Source of the DNA: Nitrospirota bacterium
GTDB lineage: Bacteria; Nitrospirota; Thermodesulfovibrionia; Thermodesulfovibrionales; Magnetobacteriaceae
Direction of reading: 5' to 3'
Length of the DNA stretch: 17,412 bases
Assembly (NCBI GenBank): GCA_015233485.1
Contig: JADFXO010000052.1
Span: 1 to 17,412, forward strand
Part shown: piece by piece, positions 1 through 7,542 of the stretch
Layout: each line of letters opens with the position of its first letter
Position numbering within the stretch: the first letter of the stretch is position 1
Program-made: the position numbers and the translations under genes
Notes under the pieces: model-generated
Database searches by the model: none
What the model was told of the DNA's origin: nothing
The model's input: only the letters and a program-made list of their open reading frames with translations

Positions 1-180
1 TCCGCAGCGTAGCACAGAAAATGAGAGAGCTTATGCTTAACATTCGCTTGGTCTTCGACTACTTACGTATGTCAAAAAACTCTGCTTCTACGGCACTTGC
101 CTGATGGAGAACAAATTTACCGTGGGGGGGCTCCCTTGCCGCCTTGAAACTCCTTCGCATTTAGTTGTACACTTACTACC
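1..180. other. Non-coding leader before dppB-like gene, nature unresolved
   Basis: I see no recognisable gene here. A plus-strand frame is open from the window edge (base 3) to a TGA at 102-104 and could be the last 33 codons of an upstream gene, but its translation matches nothing I know. The stretch has a run of seven G (124-130) and no clear sigma-70 promoter. There is no Shine-Dalgarno sequence ahead of the ATG at 181. A TGA at 145-147 is in frame with that ATG and no start codon lies between them, so the permease cannot begin further upstream. Confidence 0.4.
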
Positions 181-1152
181 ATGCTTACATATCTGACAAA
201 GAAGACCCTTGAGATGCTTATCACCTTCGCCGGTATAACTATCATAAGTTTCGCGATCATCCACCTTGCCCCGGGCAAACCTACCGATGTCCTGACCGAC
301 CTGAATCCTAAGATTACACCGGAGGCGCGGGCTAAACTGGAGAAATACTATGGGCTGGATAAACCCGTCACCACTCAGTATGCCATGTGGTTTAAACGCG
401 TTATCATGCTCGATTTTGGCGAGTCCTTCTCCTCCGACCACAGGGCTGTCTGGACTAAGATAAAAGAGCGGCTCCCCATTACCCTTTATATAAACATCGC
501 CTCGCTGCTTATTATCCTTGCCATTGCCATTCCTATCGGGATATCTTCGGCAGTACACCGCCATACGCTGTATGACAGGATTACCACTGTGGGGGTGTTT
601 GTGGGGTTTGCGATGCCGGGGTTTTGGCTTGCCCTCCTTTTGATGATGTTCTTTGGCGTGCATCTTCACATGCTACCGGTTGCGGGGCTGAAGTCGGCGG
701 GGTTTGCGGAGTTTTCGTTTCAGGGAAAGGTCATCGACATATTAAGGCACCTTATACTTCCCATCTTTGTGTCGTCGTTTGGCGGGATTGCAGGGATTTC
801 ACGTTATATGCGAGGCTCCATGCTTGAGGTCATCAGGCAGGACTATATGGCCACGGCAAGGGCTAAGGGTTTAACATCAAACAGAATAATATACGTGCAT
901 GGGCTTAGAAACGCGCTGCTTCCTATTGTTACCATTCTGGGGCTTTCCATCCCCGGGCTGATTGGGGGCAGTGTTATATTTGAGCAGGTTTTCTCCATCC
1001 CCGGCATGGGGCAGCTCTTTTACATGTCCGTCATGTCAAGGGATTACCCGCTCGTAATGGGAATCCTGACTATCGGGGCGGTTCTTACGCTTTTGGGGAA
1101 TTTGTTTGCAGACCTGGGGTATGCGGCCGTTGACCCGCGAACCAGACGATAG
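181..1152 (+). CDS. Peptide/nickel-type ABC transporter permease, DppB-like
   Basis: This is an inner-membrane permease subunit of a binding-protein-dependent ABC importer (dipeptide/oligopeptide/nickel class) that would pair with the next gene product. The 323-residue length is normal for DppB. It begins with a typical N-terminal membrane helix (ending LAPGKP near residue 33) and has a long periplasmic loop. The cytoplasmic EAA loop that docks the ATPase starts near residue 221 (DYMATARAKGLTSNRI), and the protein ends in the usual NLFADLGYAAVDPRTRR tail. The ATG at 181 is the first start after an in-frame stop, but no ribosome binding site is visible. The second permease follows after 38 nt. 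No binding protein or ATPase genes of the system lie in the window, so the substrate cannot be told. Confidence 0.93.
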   Translation: MLTYLTKKTLEMLITFAGITIISFAIIHLAPGKPTDVLTDLNPKITPEARAKLEKYYGLDKPVTTQYAMWFKRVIMLDFGESFSSDHRAVWTKIKERLPITLYINIASLLIILAIAIPIGISSAVHRHTLYDRITTVGVFVGFAMPGFWLALLLMMFFGVHLHMLPVAGLKSAGFAEFSFQGKVIDILRHLILPIFVSSFGGIAGISRYMRGSMLEVIRQDYMATARAKGLTSNRIIYVHGLRNALLPIVTILGLSIPGLIGGSVIFEQVFSIPGMGQLFYMSVMSRDYPLVMGILTIGAVLTLLGNLFADLGYAAVDPRTRR

Positions 1153-1190
1153 CCCGGAAATAGAAAAATAGGAAAACAGAAACAATCAAT

Positions 1191-2036
1191 ATGAAAATAG
1201 ACGCGGTCATAAACAGACTCAGGGCAAACAAGATGGCCGCCGCGGGCGGGATAATCGTGCTGTGCCTGTTTTTGGCCGCGGCGCTGGCGCCGCTTATCGC
1301 ACCATACGACCCCGAGGCAGTCAACCGGCATAGCGTGCTTTCAGCGCCATGCCGCGCGCATCTGCTCGGCACGGACGACCTCGGTAGAGACGTCCTGAGC
1401 CGGATGCTCTTTGGGGCGGGAATTTCGCTGTCGGTAGGGTTTGTTTCAGCCGGTATTGCAACGGCCGTGGGGATTGCAATCGGGGCTGCTGCGGGATACT
1501 ATGGCAAGGCCGTCGATGCTGCGGTTATGAGATTTGTCGATATTATGCTATCGATTCCTACGTTTTTTCTGATACTTGCCGTTATCGCGTTTCTCGACTC
1601 CAGCATATGGAACATCATGGCCGTCATAGGGTTGACTTCGTGGATGGGGGTTTCACGCCTTGTGAGGGCGGAGTTTCTATCGCTTAAGAATAGAGAATAT
1701 GTGCTTGCCGCAAAGGCCTCGGGCGCCTCTGATTTGAGGATAATCATGAGGCACATGCTTCCTAACAGCCTGGCGCCCGTGATAATCTCCGCCGTGCTCG
1801 GAATAGCGGCGGCAGTGCTTGTGGAATCGGCGCTTAGTTTCCTCGGTATCGGGGTTCAGCCGCCCACGCCGAGCTGGGGCAATATACTCTCAGCCGGCAA
1901 GGACAACCTTGAGATAGCATGGTGGCTTTCAGTATTTCCCGGCCTCGCGATTCTTGTTACCGTCATGGGATATAACCTGCTTGGCGAGGGGTTGAGAGAT
2001 ATTTTTGACCCGCGTCTATGGGATGAGCGCTCCTAA
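1191..2036 (+). CDS. Peptide/nickel-type ABC transporter permease, DppC-like
   Basis: This is the second transmembrane subunit of the same importer. It shows the OppC_N-type first helix (about residues 15-40), the family motif LLGTDDLGRDVLSRMLFGA near residues 57-75, and an EAA loop beginning near residue 169 (EYVLAAKASGAS). The C-terminal end NLLGEGLRDIFDPRLWDE is diagnostic for DppC/OppC. The length of 281 residues is typical. A weak AGGAAA lies about 15 nt before the ATG. The stop codon at 2034-2036 lies inside the start of glnE, so the two are probably translationally coupled. In most dpp-type operons ATPase genes would follow; here they are absent. Confidence 0.93.
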   Translation: MKIDAVINRLRANKMAAAGGIIVLCLFLAAALAPLIAPYDPEAVNRHSVLSAPCRAHLLGTDDLGRDVLSRMLFGAGISLSVGFVSAGIATAVGIAIGAAAGYYGKAVDAAVMRFVDIMLSIPTFFLILAVIAFLDSSIWNIMAVIGLTSWMGVSRLVRAEFLSLKNREYVLAAKASGASDLRIIMRHMLPNSLAPVIISAVLGIAAAVLVESALSFLGIGVQPPTPSWGNILSAGKDNLEIAWWLSVFPGLAILVTVMGYNLLGEGLRDIFDPRLWDERS

Positions 2037-4758
2037 TAAGACACTCAAAGGCTATGCCTCCGAGACCCCTGACCCGGTACGGTCACTCAATAATCTCGAC
2101 GCGTTTTCCACTGCCAACCCCGCGCATTTTAACGCCCTCACGCACAAAGAGCTGCAAGGCGCGGCCTCCTTATTCTCCTACACGCAGTTTCTTGCGGCAT
2201 ACGCAATAAACAATCCGGACGTATTTCTTGAAATCCTGAAAGACGCGGACTCTCCTATTGATAAATCATTTTTAAAAATGAACTTGCTTCCCATGCCATT
2301 TGAAAAGGAATTATATAGCACATATCTGCGTAATTTTAAAAAAAGGCATCTGTTAAATATAAGCCTTCGCTTTGCCCGGGGAACGGCTGACATTAAAGAA
2401 AGTATGTCAGAGCTAAGCCTTCTTGCCGATGTGATAACAGATGCGGCCCTAAGGCGTACAGTCGCTGATTTGAGCAGCATGTACGGTGACCCACAGAGCG
2501 ATAAACTCTCTGTCATAGCCCTTGGGAAGCTTGGCGCCTCGGAGCTGAACTACAGCTCTGACATCGATTTAATCTTCGTATATGAATGCCCGGAAGGGCA
2601 GACCTCCGGCGTGGTAAGCCCAAATGGCTTGCGGATTAACCGGATAACAAACCACGAGTTTTTTTGTAAGACGGCCGAGTCTATGAGTAGGCTGCTCAGT
2701 GAGAACACCGCAGATGGGTTTGTCTATCGTGTTGATCTGAGGCTGAGACCCCAGGGAAGCAAGGGCGAACTATCACTACCCCTGAGCGGCTATGAACAGT
2801 ACTATGAGTCATGGGGCAGGGAATGGGAACGGTTAGCGCTCATTCGTGCGCGCCTCATCGCAGGGAATGAAGGTCTTGGCAGGGATTTTCTTGATATGAT
2901 CCGGCCATTTGTATTTAGAAAATACATTGACACGCGCTCAATCGGGGAAATCAAAGAGTTAAAAAAGAGAATTGACTCCACGTTTAACAAATACGATATA
3001 AAAAAGGGGTATGGAGGCATCAGAGAGATAGAGTTCTTTGCGCAGGCGTTGCAGCTGGTCTATGGCGGGCAGGAGCCGCTGTTAAGGGAACGAGGCCTCG
3101 TCCTGGCCTTACACAGATTGAGCCAGAAAAATCTCATAGGCTGCGACGATTTCTCTGTTCTTTCGGAACACTATCTCTACCTCCGGCGCCTTGAGCAGTG
3201 TCTTCAGATGGTCAACGATGTCCAGACGCACACGCTGTCAACTGAACAGGGTGCCCTTCAATGCACGGCAAGGAAGATGGGCGCGGCGGATTCAGAGGCA
3301 TTCATGGCCGGCCTTCACCGGAGGCGCACTGAGGTCAACAGGATATATAACTCACTCTTTGAGTTCTCAAAGGAGAAAAGGGGCGAATCACTGCCCGACA
3401 CATACAATGAAGACACGATTACGGCGGAATTAGAGGAAAGACGCGTAAATAATCCCGGCAAGGTGCTGTATTATCTGCGAAAAATCAAAGAATCGGCGAA
3501 TTCATTTCAAACCCTGAGGATGAGGCGGCTGCAGGGGGCGATAATCCCTGAGTTTACGGCGCTGGCGTTAGGCTCCTCTGACCCTGAGATGGCGCTCTGT
3601 AATCTGCATCGCTTTACGGAGATAGTTTTTCCCTCTGCCGGCAGTGTATCGTATCTGGAGCTTTTCAGCGCGAACAGGGGGCTAATTGGGGCGCTTGCCG
3701 GTGTATTTTCAAAAAGTCCCTATTTGTCGTCCATTCTGATGGGCAACATCAGGTACATTGACATGCTTGCCGGTGGCACACCTATTAGAAAGACGCTAAG
3801 GGCAATGATTGATGAGTCGATGGCGGCGTTAATGACAAAAGACTCACAATCGGAGGCGTTAGCGCGGTTTAGAAAGATGGAAGAGCTGCGCATGGGGATG
3901 TTATATATTGATAAGCGTATAGGGATAATAAATCTGATGAAGGGGTTGAGCAAGACGGCGGAGGCAGTCCTAATGGCCGCATTAAACGGCGGCAAGGATG
4001 TATATATCGCGGTGTTTGGGAAACTAGGAGGCAGGGAGATGACGATAAACTCTGACCTTGACATAATATTTATAGGTGAAAACGGAGCCGCGGCCTCAGA
4101 AGCGGCAGAACGAGCGCTGCGGCTGCTGTCGTCATATACGAAGGAGGGGTATACATACAAGGTTGACACGCGCCTCAGGGCTGACGGCTCAAAGGGCATG
4201 TTGGTGAACACGCTTGACGGCATAAGGGATTACTACTTAAACCATGCCAGGATGTGGGAGGTGCAGGCGCTCCTGAAGGGCAGGCCGATAGCGGCGGACG
4301 GCCCGGCAAGACGGCGCTTTATGGAGATGAGAAACGCGGTATTTCTCCAACGGGGGCAGTACATAACCGCTGAGGATATAATCACGATGCGCGGCAGGAT
4401 AATGAAGGAGCGGCTCACACTGTCTAACGCGCCTGACATTAAACTGTCCCCGGGCGGCGTGGAAGACATAGAGTTTCTGGTTCAGTTTAAACAGTTAAAG
4501 CACGCGCGAAATGACCCGCGCATACTGGTGCAAAACACGGCGGCGGCGCTTCATAGGCTCATAAAAAGCGGCATAATAGGACAAACCGACGGCGAAAGGC
4601 TGCTAAACGATTATATGTTTTATCGTGGCATAGAGACATTAATACGCCTGCGAGGGGAAAAGACAATCACACCGGACAAGGACAAAACATATCTCAAAAC
4701 TCATTTGGAGCAATCCATGCAGGAGACGGCGTCAACAATAGCGCGGCTGATGAGATGA
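2023..4758 (+). CDS. glnE: Bifunctional glutamine synthetase adenylyltransferase/adenylyl-removase
   Basis: GlnE attaches AMP to, and removes it from, glutamine synthetase in response to PII and glutamine, setting nitrogen assimilation activity. Both nucleotidyltransferase halves are visible. The N-terminal (removase) half has SSDIDLIFVYE with Asp180 and Asp182, and GGIREIEFFAQ. The C-terminal (transferase) half has NSDLDIIFIG with Asp678 and Asp680, and GGVEDIEFLVQ. A helical linker joins them. Length is 911 residues from the ATG at 2023; Escherichia coli GlnE has 946. The frame is open from a TTG at 2005, but 2023 is preferred because it is the first ATG. The gene overlaps the DppC-like gene by 14 nt. 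The residue before Ser-Asp in the C-terminal catalytic motif is Asn where Gly is usual. No nitrogen-regulatory partner (glnB, glnA) is in the window. Confidence 0.96.
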   Translation: MSAPNKTLKGYASETPDPVRSLNNLDAFSTANPAHFNALTHKELQGAASLFSYTQFLAAYAINNPDVFLEILKDADSPIDKSFLKMNLLPMPFEKELYSTYLRNFKKRHLLNISLRFARGTADIKESMSELSLLADVITDAALRRTVADLSSMYGDPQSDKLSVIALGKLGASELNYSSDIDLIFVYECPEGQTSGVVSPNGLRINRITNHEFFCKTAESMSRLLSENTADGFVYRVDLRLRPQGSKGELSLPLSGYEQYYESWGREWERLALIRARLIAGNEGLGRDFLDMIRPFVFRKYIDTRSIGEIKELKKRIDSTFNKYDIKKGYGGIREIEFFAQALQLVYGGQEPLLRERGLVLALHRLSQKNLIGCDDFSVLSEHYLYLRRLEQCLQMVNDVQTHTLSTEQGALQCTARKMGAADSEAFMAGLHRRRTEVNRIYNSLFEFSKEKRGESLPDTYNEDTITAELEERRVNNPGKVLYYLRKIKESANSFQTLRMRRLQGAIIPEFTALALGSSDPEMALCNLHRFTEIVFPSAGSVSYLELFSANRGLIGALAGVFSKSPYLSSILMGNIRYIDMLAGGTPIRKTLRAMIDESMAALMTKDSQSEALARFRKMEELRMGMLYIDKRIGIINLMKGLSKTAEAVLMAALNGGKDVYIAVFGKLGGREMTINSDLDIIFIGENGAAASEAAERALRLLSSYTKEGYTYKVDTRLRADGSKGMLVNTLDGIRDYYLNHARMWEVQALLKGRPIAADGPARRRFMEMRNAVFLQRGQYITAEDIITMRGRIMKERLTLSNAPDIKLSPGGVEDIEFLVQFKQLKHARNDPRILVQNTAAALHRLIKSGIIGQTDGERLLNDYMFYRGIETLIRLRGEKTITPDKDKTYLKTHLEQSMQETASTIARLMR

Positions 4759-4769
4759 CCCCTCGGACA

Positions 4770-4882
4770 GGGTTCTACGCAAACATCAACCGTCCTTTTG
4801 GTTGAGGGTAACTCCGGCAATGGAAGCTGGAATGTCTAAACATGTATTGGGCATAGAGGAGATTGTAAACTTACTCAAATAA
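4770..4882 (+). pseudogene. Transposase C-terminal remnant, frameshifted
   Basis: One frame ends VTPAMEAGMSKHVLGIEEI followed by four to five residues and a TAA at 4880-4882. This resembles the C-terminus of DDE transposases, which often read TPAMAAGL(S/T)DHVW(S/T)LEE. The sequence just upstream (FYANINRPFG, 4772-4801) continues the same kind of ending (NFxRPHxxLG) but in a different frame, which points to a frameshift near 4801. No start, no catalytic domain and no terminal repeats remain. The scrap sits between glnE and the tail of the AT-rich methyltransferase gene, which it overlaps by about 12 bp. The identification is by motif memory only. Confidence 0.55.
4786..4805 (+). terminator. 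Weak hairpin after glnE
   Basis: TCAACC (4786-4791) can pair with GGTTGA (4800-4805) around an 8-base loop, 28 nt after the glnE stop. There is no T-tract after the stem, so it is at best a weak or factor-assisted terminator. It also lies inside the transposase remnant, so it may be a coincidence. Confidence 0.2.
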
Positions 4883-6340
4883 TTTTGGGCTATTGATTCC
4901 ATCTTCTTTCTCTTCAGCAGTCTTAAATGTTGATGTTTGTGTCTGTGGAATTCTAATGTTTTCGCCATTTAGTAAGGCTTCAACCGTTAATATCTGAATT
5001 TTATCAAATTTATCACGCCAGTCATCTTTATGATAATATCCTTCCTCTTTCGCTGCTAAAAGCATAGGCTTAGTGACTTGTTCGGCAAAACAAACAAATA
5101 CGCCTATATCAGCCTTTTGTTTGTTCACCACTTGGATAAATTCGCGCATGTTCTTAACATTTACTTTTCCGCTTTTTACTTCGATTAAAGCTATTTCTTT
5201 TCTGCCACCATAGTCAAAGGTTATATAACCATCCCATCCCCCATCAGCAGTTTTTTTTGGATTATGTATGCCACCTATCATAGTTTCGATTACCCAATCA
5301 TGGAATTTCAATCTGCCAAATTCTACTCCTTGTGCAAGTTGTTTAGCAGAGGCCAAATCTTTTGGAAGGCCATCGATTCCATAGTTTTTTCGTACTTCTT
5401 CTCCATATGCATCCTTTAGTCGTCTTTCAATCAACCCTATTGCTAAATGTGAAATATCAACCCCTATCCATTTTCTTTTAAGCTCTTCTGCTACTGTTAC
5501 TGTCGTACCGCACCCACAAAAAAAGTCAGCAACTAAGTCGCCCTCATTCGTACTTGCTCTTATAATTCGAGACAATAGAGGTTCAGGTTTTTGAGTAGGG
5601 AATAGTTGTTTAATGGGTGGAACTCTTCCAATGTCCCAAGAATCATCTCTAGTGACTCCATCTGAAGCCTCGTCTTCCATTTCGGATGGAAGTCTGTGTC
5701 CAAATTCGTCATAGCTGGAAACTATCTTCTGATTGCCAAATCTTTTTAATGTAGAGGTTGTTCTCTCCATCAAATCCACTTTATTAAAAACTCTATCATT
5801 ACTCCCTGTTTTAGAAAAGAAAAGTATGCAGTCATGGCTCCTTTGAAATTGCCTGTTTCCTGATGGCCATTTCCTATAATGCCAGATTATTTCATTCCTG
5901 AAATTTTTATCGCCAAAAATAAGGTCGCAGACGATTTTAAGATAATGGCTCATCGTAGGGTCGCAATGCAGATAAAAGCTGCCGGTATCCTTTAGAACCT
6001 TGTGAATATAGTAAATCCGTATCGCCATCGTCGTGAGATAGGCAACAGCACTCTTTGATATACGAATAATATCTAAATTTTCAAGAAATCTAAACAGGTC
6101 AAGGTCGAGGTCTTTTAACTCTTCAAGAGTATCCTTATAAGAAATATTACTCCACGTATCGGCAAATGCCTCTTTCTGTGCCTTTGTATCTTTCAGGTCA
6201 GCAGATTCAAAGAGAATGTTGTAATTCCGTTTAGAGTTGAAGGGAGGGTCAATATAGACAAGGTCAATAAAACCTTGAGGGTAGTCATTATGCAGTCTTT
6301 TCAGGACATCAAGGCAATCCCCGAAGTATAATTTATTCAT
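4871..6340 (-). CDS. Beta-class DNA methyltransferase with C-terminal PD-(D/E)xK nuclease-like domain
   Basis: The enzyme would transfer a methyl group from S-adenosylmethionine to an exocyclic amino group of adenine (N6) or cytosine (N4). Motif IV DPPFN (residues 31-35) comes before the AdoMet-binding motif I, DFFCGCGTT (272-280), the order that defines the beta class; QKPEPLL just before motif I is also typical. After residue about 320 a second domain follows with GGWDGYITF (Asp370) and IEVKSGK (Glu387, Lys389), the D...ExK pattern of Mrr-like/PD-(D/E)xK nucleases. The 489-residue protein may therefore combine modification and cleavage or DNA-binding roles. No separate restriction or specificity subunit is adjacent. 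The coding strand is much more AT-rich than glnE and a transposase scrap touches its 3' end, suggesting acquisition by transfer. The recognition site cannot be read from the sequence. Confidence 0.9.
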   Translation of the reverse strand: MNKLYFGDCLDVLKRLHNDYPQGFIDLVYIDPPFNSKRNYNILFESADLKDTKAQKEAFADTWSNISYKDTLEELKDLDLDLFRFLENLDIIRISKSAVAYLTTMAIRIYYIHKVLKDTGSFYLHCDPTMSHYLKIVCDLIFGDKNFRNEIIWHYRKWPSGNRQFQRSHDCILFFSKTGSNDRVFNKVDLMERTTSTLKRFGNQKIVSSYDEFGHRLPSEMEDEASDGVTRDDSWDIGRVPPIKQLFPTQKPEPLLSRIIRASTNEGDLVADFFCGCGTTVTVAEELKRKWIGVDISHLAIGLIERRLKDAYGEEVRKNYGIDGLPKDLASAKQLAQGVEFGRLKFHDWVIETMIGGIHNPKKTADGGWDGYITFDYGGRKEIALIEVKSGKVNVKNMREFIQVVNKQKADIGVFVCFAEQVTKPMLLAAKEEGYYHKDDWRDKFDKIQILTVEALLNGENIRIPQTQTSTFKTAEEKEDGINSPKLFE

Positions 6341-6345
6341 TTCAT

Positions 6346-6375
6346 ATTATAGTATTCACATGCCAGATTACACAA
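6346..6375 (-). promoter_or_regulatory. Candidate promoter of the methyltransferase gene, possibly leaderless
   Basis: On the minus strand a perfect TATAAT lies at 6351-6346, with a poor -35 match (TTGTGT, 6375-6370) 18 nt upstream. The -10 box ends only 5 nt before the ATG, so transcription from it would begin at or next to the start codon. No Shine-Dalgarno sequence is present, which agrees with a leaderless message, but another promoter further upstream cannot be excluded. Confidence 0.4.
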
Positions 6376-6481
6376 TGTTTATTTCAAACGGAACAAGCTA
6401 TACAAATGTGCATATTTATTTTAAAAAATCAAACTTAGACACTACCAAGCAGCAAGGCTCTGCGTCAAGAAAAAGGGTTAA

Positions 6482-6496
6482 AGTGGCGTCGCCACT
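6482..6496. promoter_or_regulatory. 15-bp perfect palindrome in the divergent intergenic region
   Basis: AGTGGCG-T-CGCCACT is a perfect inverted repeat, followed on the plus strand by ATATTTTT. It lies 65 bp before the YrbG-like start and 142 bp from the methyltransferase start, between divergent genes. As RNA it would form a short hairpin with a U-rich tail, like an intrinsic terminator, but no plus-strand gene lies upstream of it. An operator for either gene is an equal possibility. No convincing -35/-10 pair was found for the downstream gene; TATGAT (6515-6520) is the best -10 candidate. Confidence 0.4.
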
Positions 6497-6561
6497 ATAT
6501 TTTTAATCATTTGATATGATACAATTGGTGCAACGACTGTTTTCTTCGGAGGTGTTGGTAG

Positions 6562-7542
6562 ATGGAACACAGCATTGTCTTCGTTTTTTTGATGCTTTTC
6601 GTGGGAATCGCCCTTTTAGTATTCGGAGCGGATAAGTTTACGTATTGCGCGGAGCGTATCGGCAAGACACTTAAACTTCCCGACTTTGTTATTGGAGCGG
6701 TGATAATCTCAATTGGCACTTGCTTGCCTGAGTTGGTTGCCTCTATTTTTGCCGTTTTAAAGGGATCTACGACGATTGTTGCAGGGTCTGTCATTGGCTC
6801 AAACATTACAAACACCTTTTTAGTGCTTGGAATAGCTTTTTTGTTTTTTAAAGGCGAAAACATAAAAGTTGAGCTTATAAATATAGATATACCGTTTTTT
6901 ATTACCGCAACCGCTCTTTTTGCCTTCATGACCTTCCGCGGCCAATATAAGACCGCAGACGGAATCCTTTCTCTTATCGGAGTCGCCCTCTACATCTGGT
7001 CGGTGTTTGCGAGAGACCCCGGCCATAAGCCTGCGCTGGCATCGGAGGCGGAAGAGGAAGGCGAGGCACTCCCCGCAACTATGTTCACATATGTCCTCCT
7101 TGTCGTCAGCTCTGTAATGCTCTATTTCGGAGGCGAATGGACTGTAGATTATATCAGTGAAATTGCTAAGATATTTAACATAAATGAAGGAGTTATAGCC
7201 GGTACAGCGGTTGCCGTTGCCTCCTCTTTACCGGAGCTGATGATTTCCTTCAAGTATGCCAGAAGGGGCAAGCTGGACATTGCCCTGGGTAATGTCGTCG
7301 GCTCAGGGATATTTAACTTTTTCTTCGTAATTGGCGCGGCTTCTCTGTTTAGTTATTTTACACCCAACCCGGGGGTACTTTTGGTAGCCGCGGATACCAT
7401 ACATAAGGGGTTGCCCATTATGTTGTTTGGCTCTATAATTTTTACCTTTGTCGTTATTGACAAAAAGCCGTCAAAGTATGAGGGCGCGATGTTTTTACTC
7501 GTCTATGTGTTTTATCTCGGGTGGATGCTTAAATGGTTATAG
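6562..7542 (+). CDS. K+-independent-type Na+/Ca2+ exchanger, YrbG-like (CaCA family)
   Basis: This inner-membrane antiporter of the Ca2+/cation antiporter superfamily would export Ca2+ in exchange for Na+ or H+. The two inverted alpha repeats carry the ion-binding residues. Repeat 1 has GTCLPELVAS (Glu57) and GSVIGSNITNTF; repeat 2 has VASSLPELM (Glu225) and GNVVGSGIFNFF from residue 243. About ten hydrophobic helices are visible with a short acidic loop in the middle (around residues 155-170). The 326-residue length matches E. coli YrbG (325). A strong GGAGG at 6548-6552 sits 9 nt before the ATG. It overlaps the next antiporter gene by 10 nt, so both are made from one message. The exact coupling ion is inferred from family only. 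Confidence 0.9.
   Translation: MEHSIVFVFLMLFVGIALLVFGADKFTYCAERIGKTLKLPDFVIGAVIISIGTCLPELVASIFAVLKGSTTIVAGSVIGSNITNTFLVLGIAFLFFKGENIKVELINIDIPFFITATALFAFMTFRGQYKTADGILSLIGVALYIWSVFARDPGHKPALASEAEEEGEALPATMFTYVLLVVSSVMLYFGGEWTVDYISEIAKIFNINEGVIAGTAVAVASSLPELMISFKYARRGKLDIALGNVVGSGIFNFFFVIGAASLFSYFTPNPGVLLVAADTIHKGLPIMLFGSIIFTFVVIDKKPSKYEGAMFLLVYVFYLGWMLKWL

Noticed and set aside
3..104. Plus-strand frame open from the window edge, possible end of an upstream gene
   Set aside because: It is only 33 codons and matches nothing recognisable, so no CDS was called; it is mentioned in the leader entry.
88..669. Minus-strand 193-codon frame opposite the DppB-like gene
   Set aside because: It lies antisense to a clear permease, its translation is low-complexity basic sequence with no domain, and it runs across the non-coding leader.
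3720..4223. Minus-strand 167-codon frame inside glnE
   Set aside because: It is antisense to the conserved transferase half of GlnE, is rich in Ser/Ile/Pro as expected from reverse reading, and has no recognisable motif.
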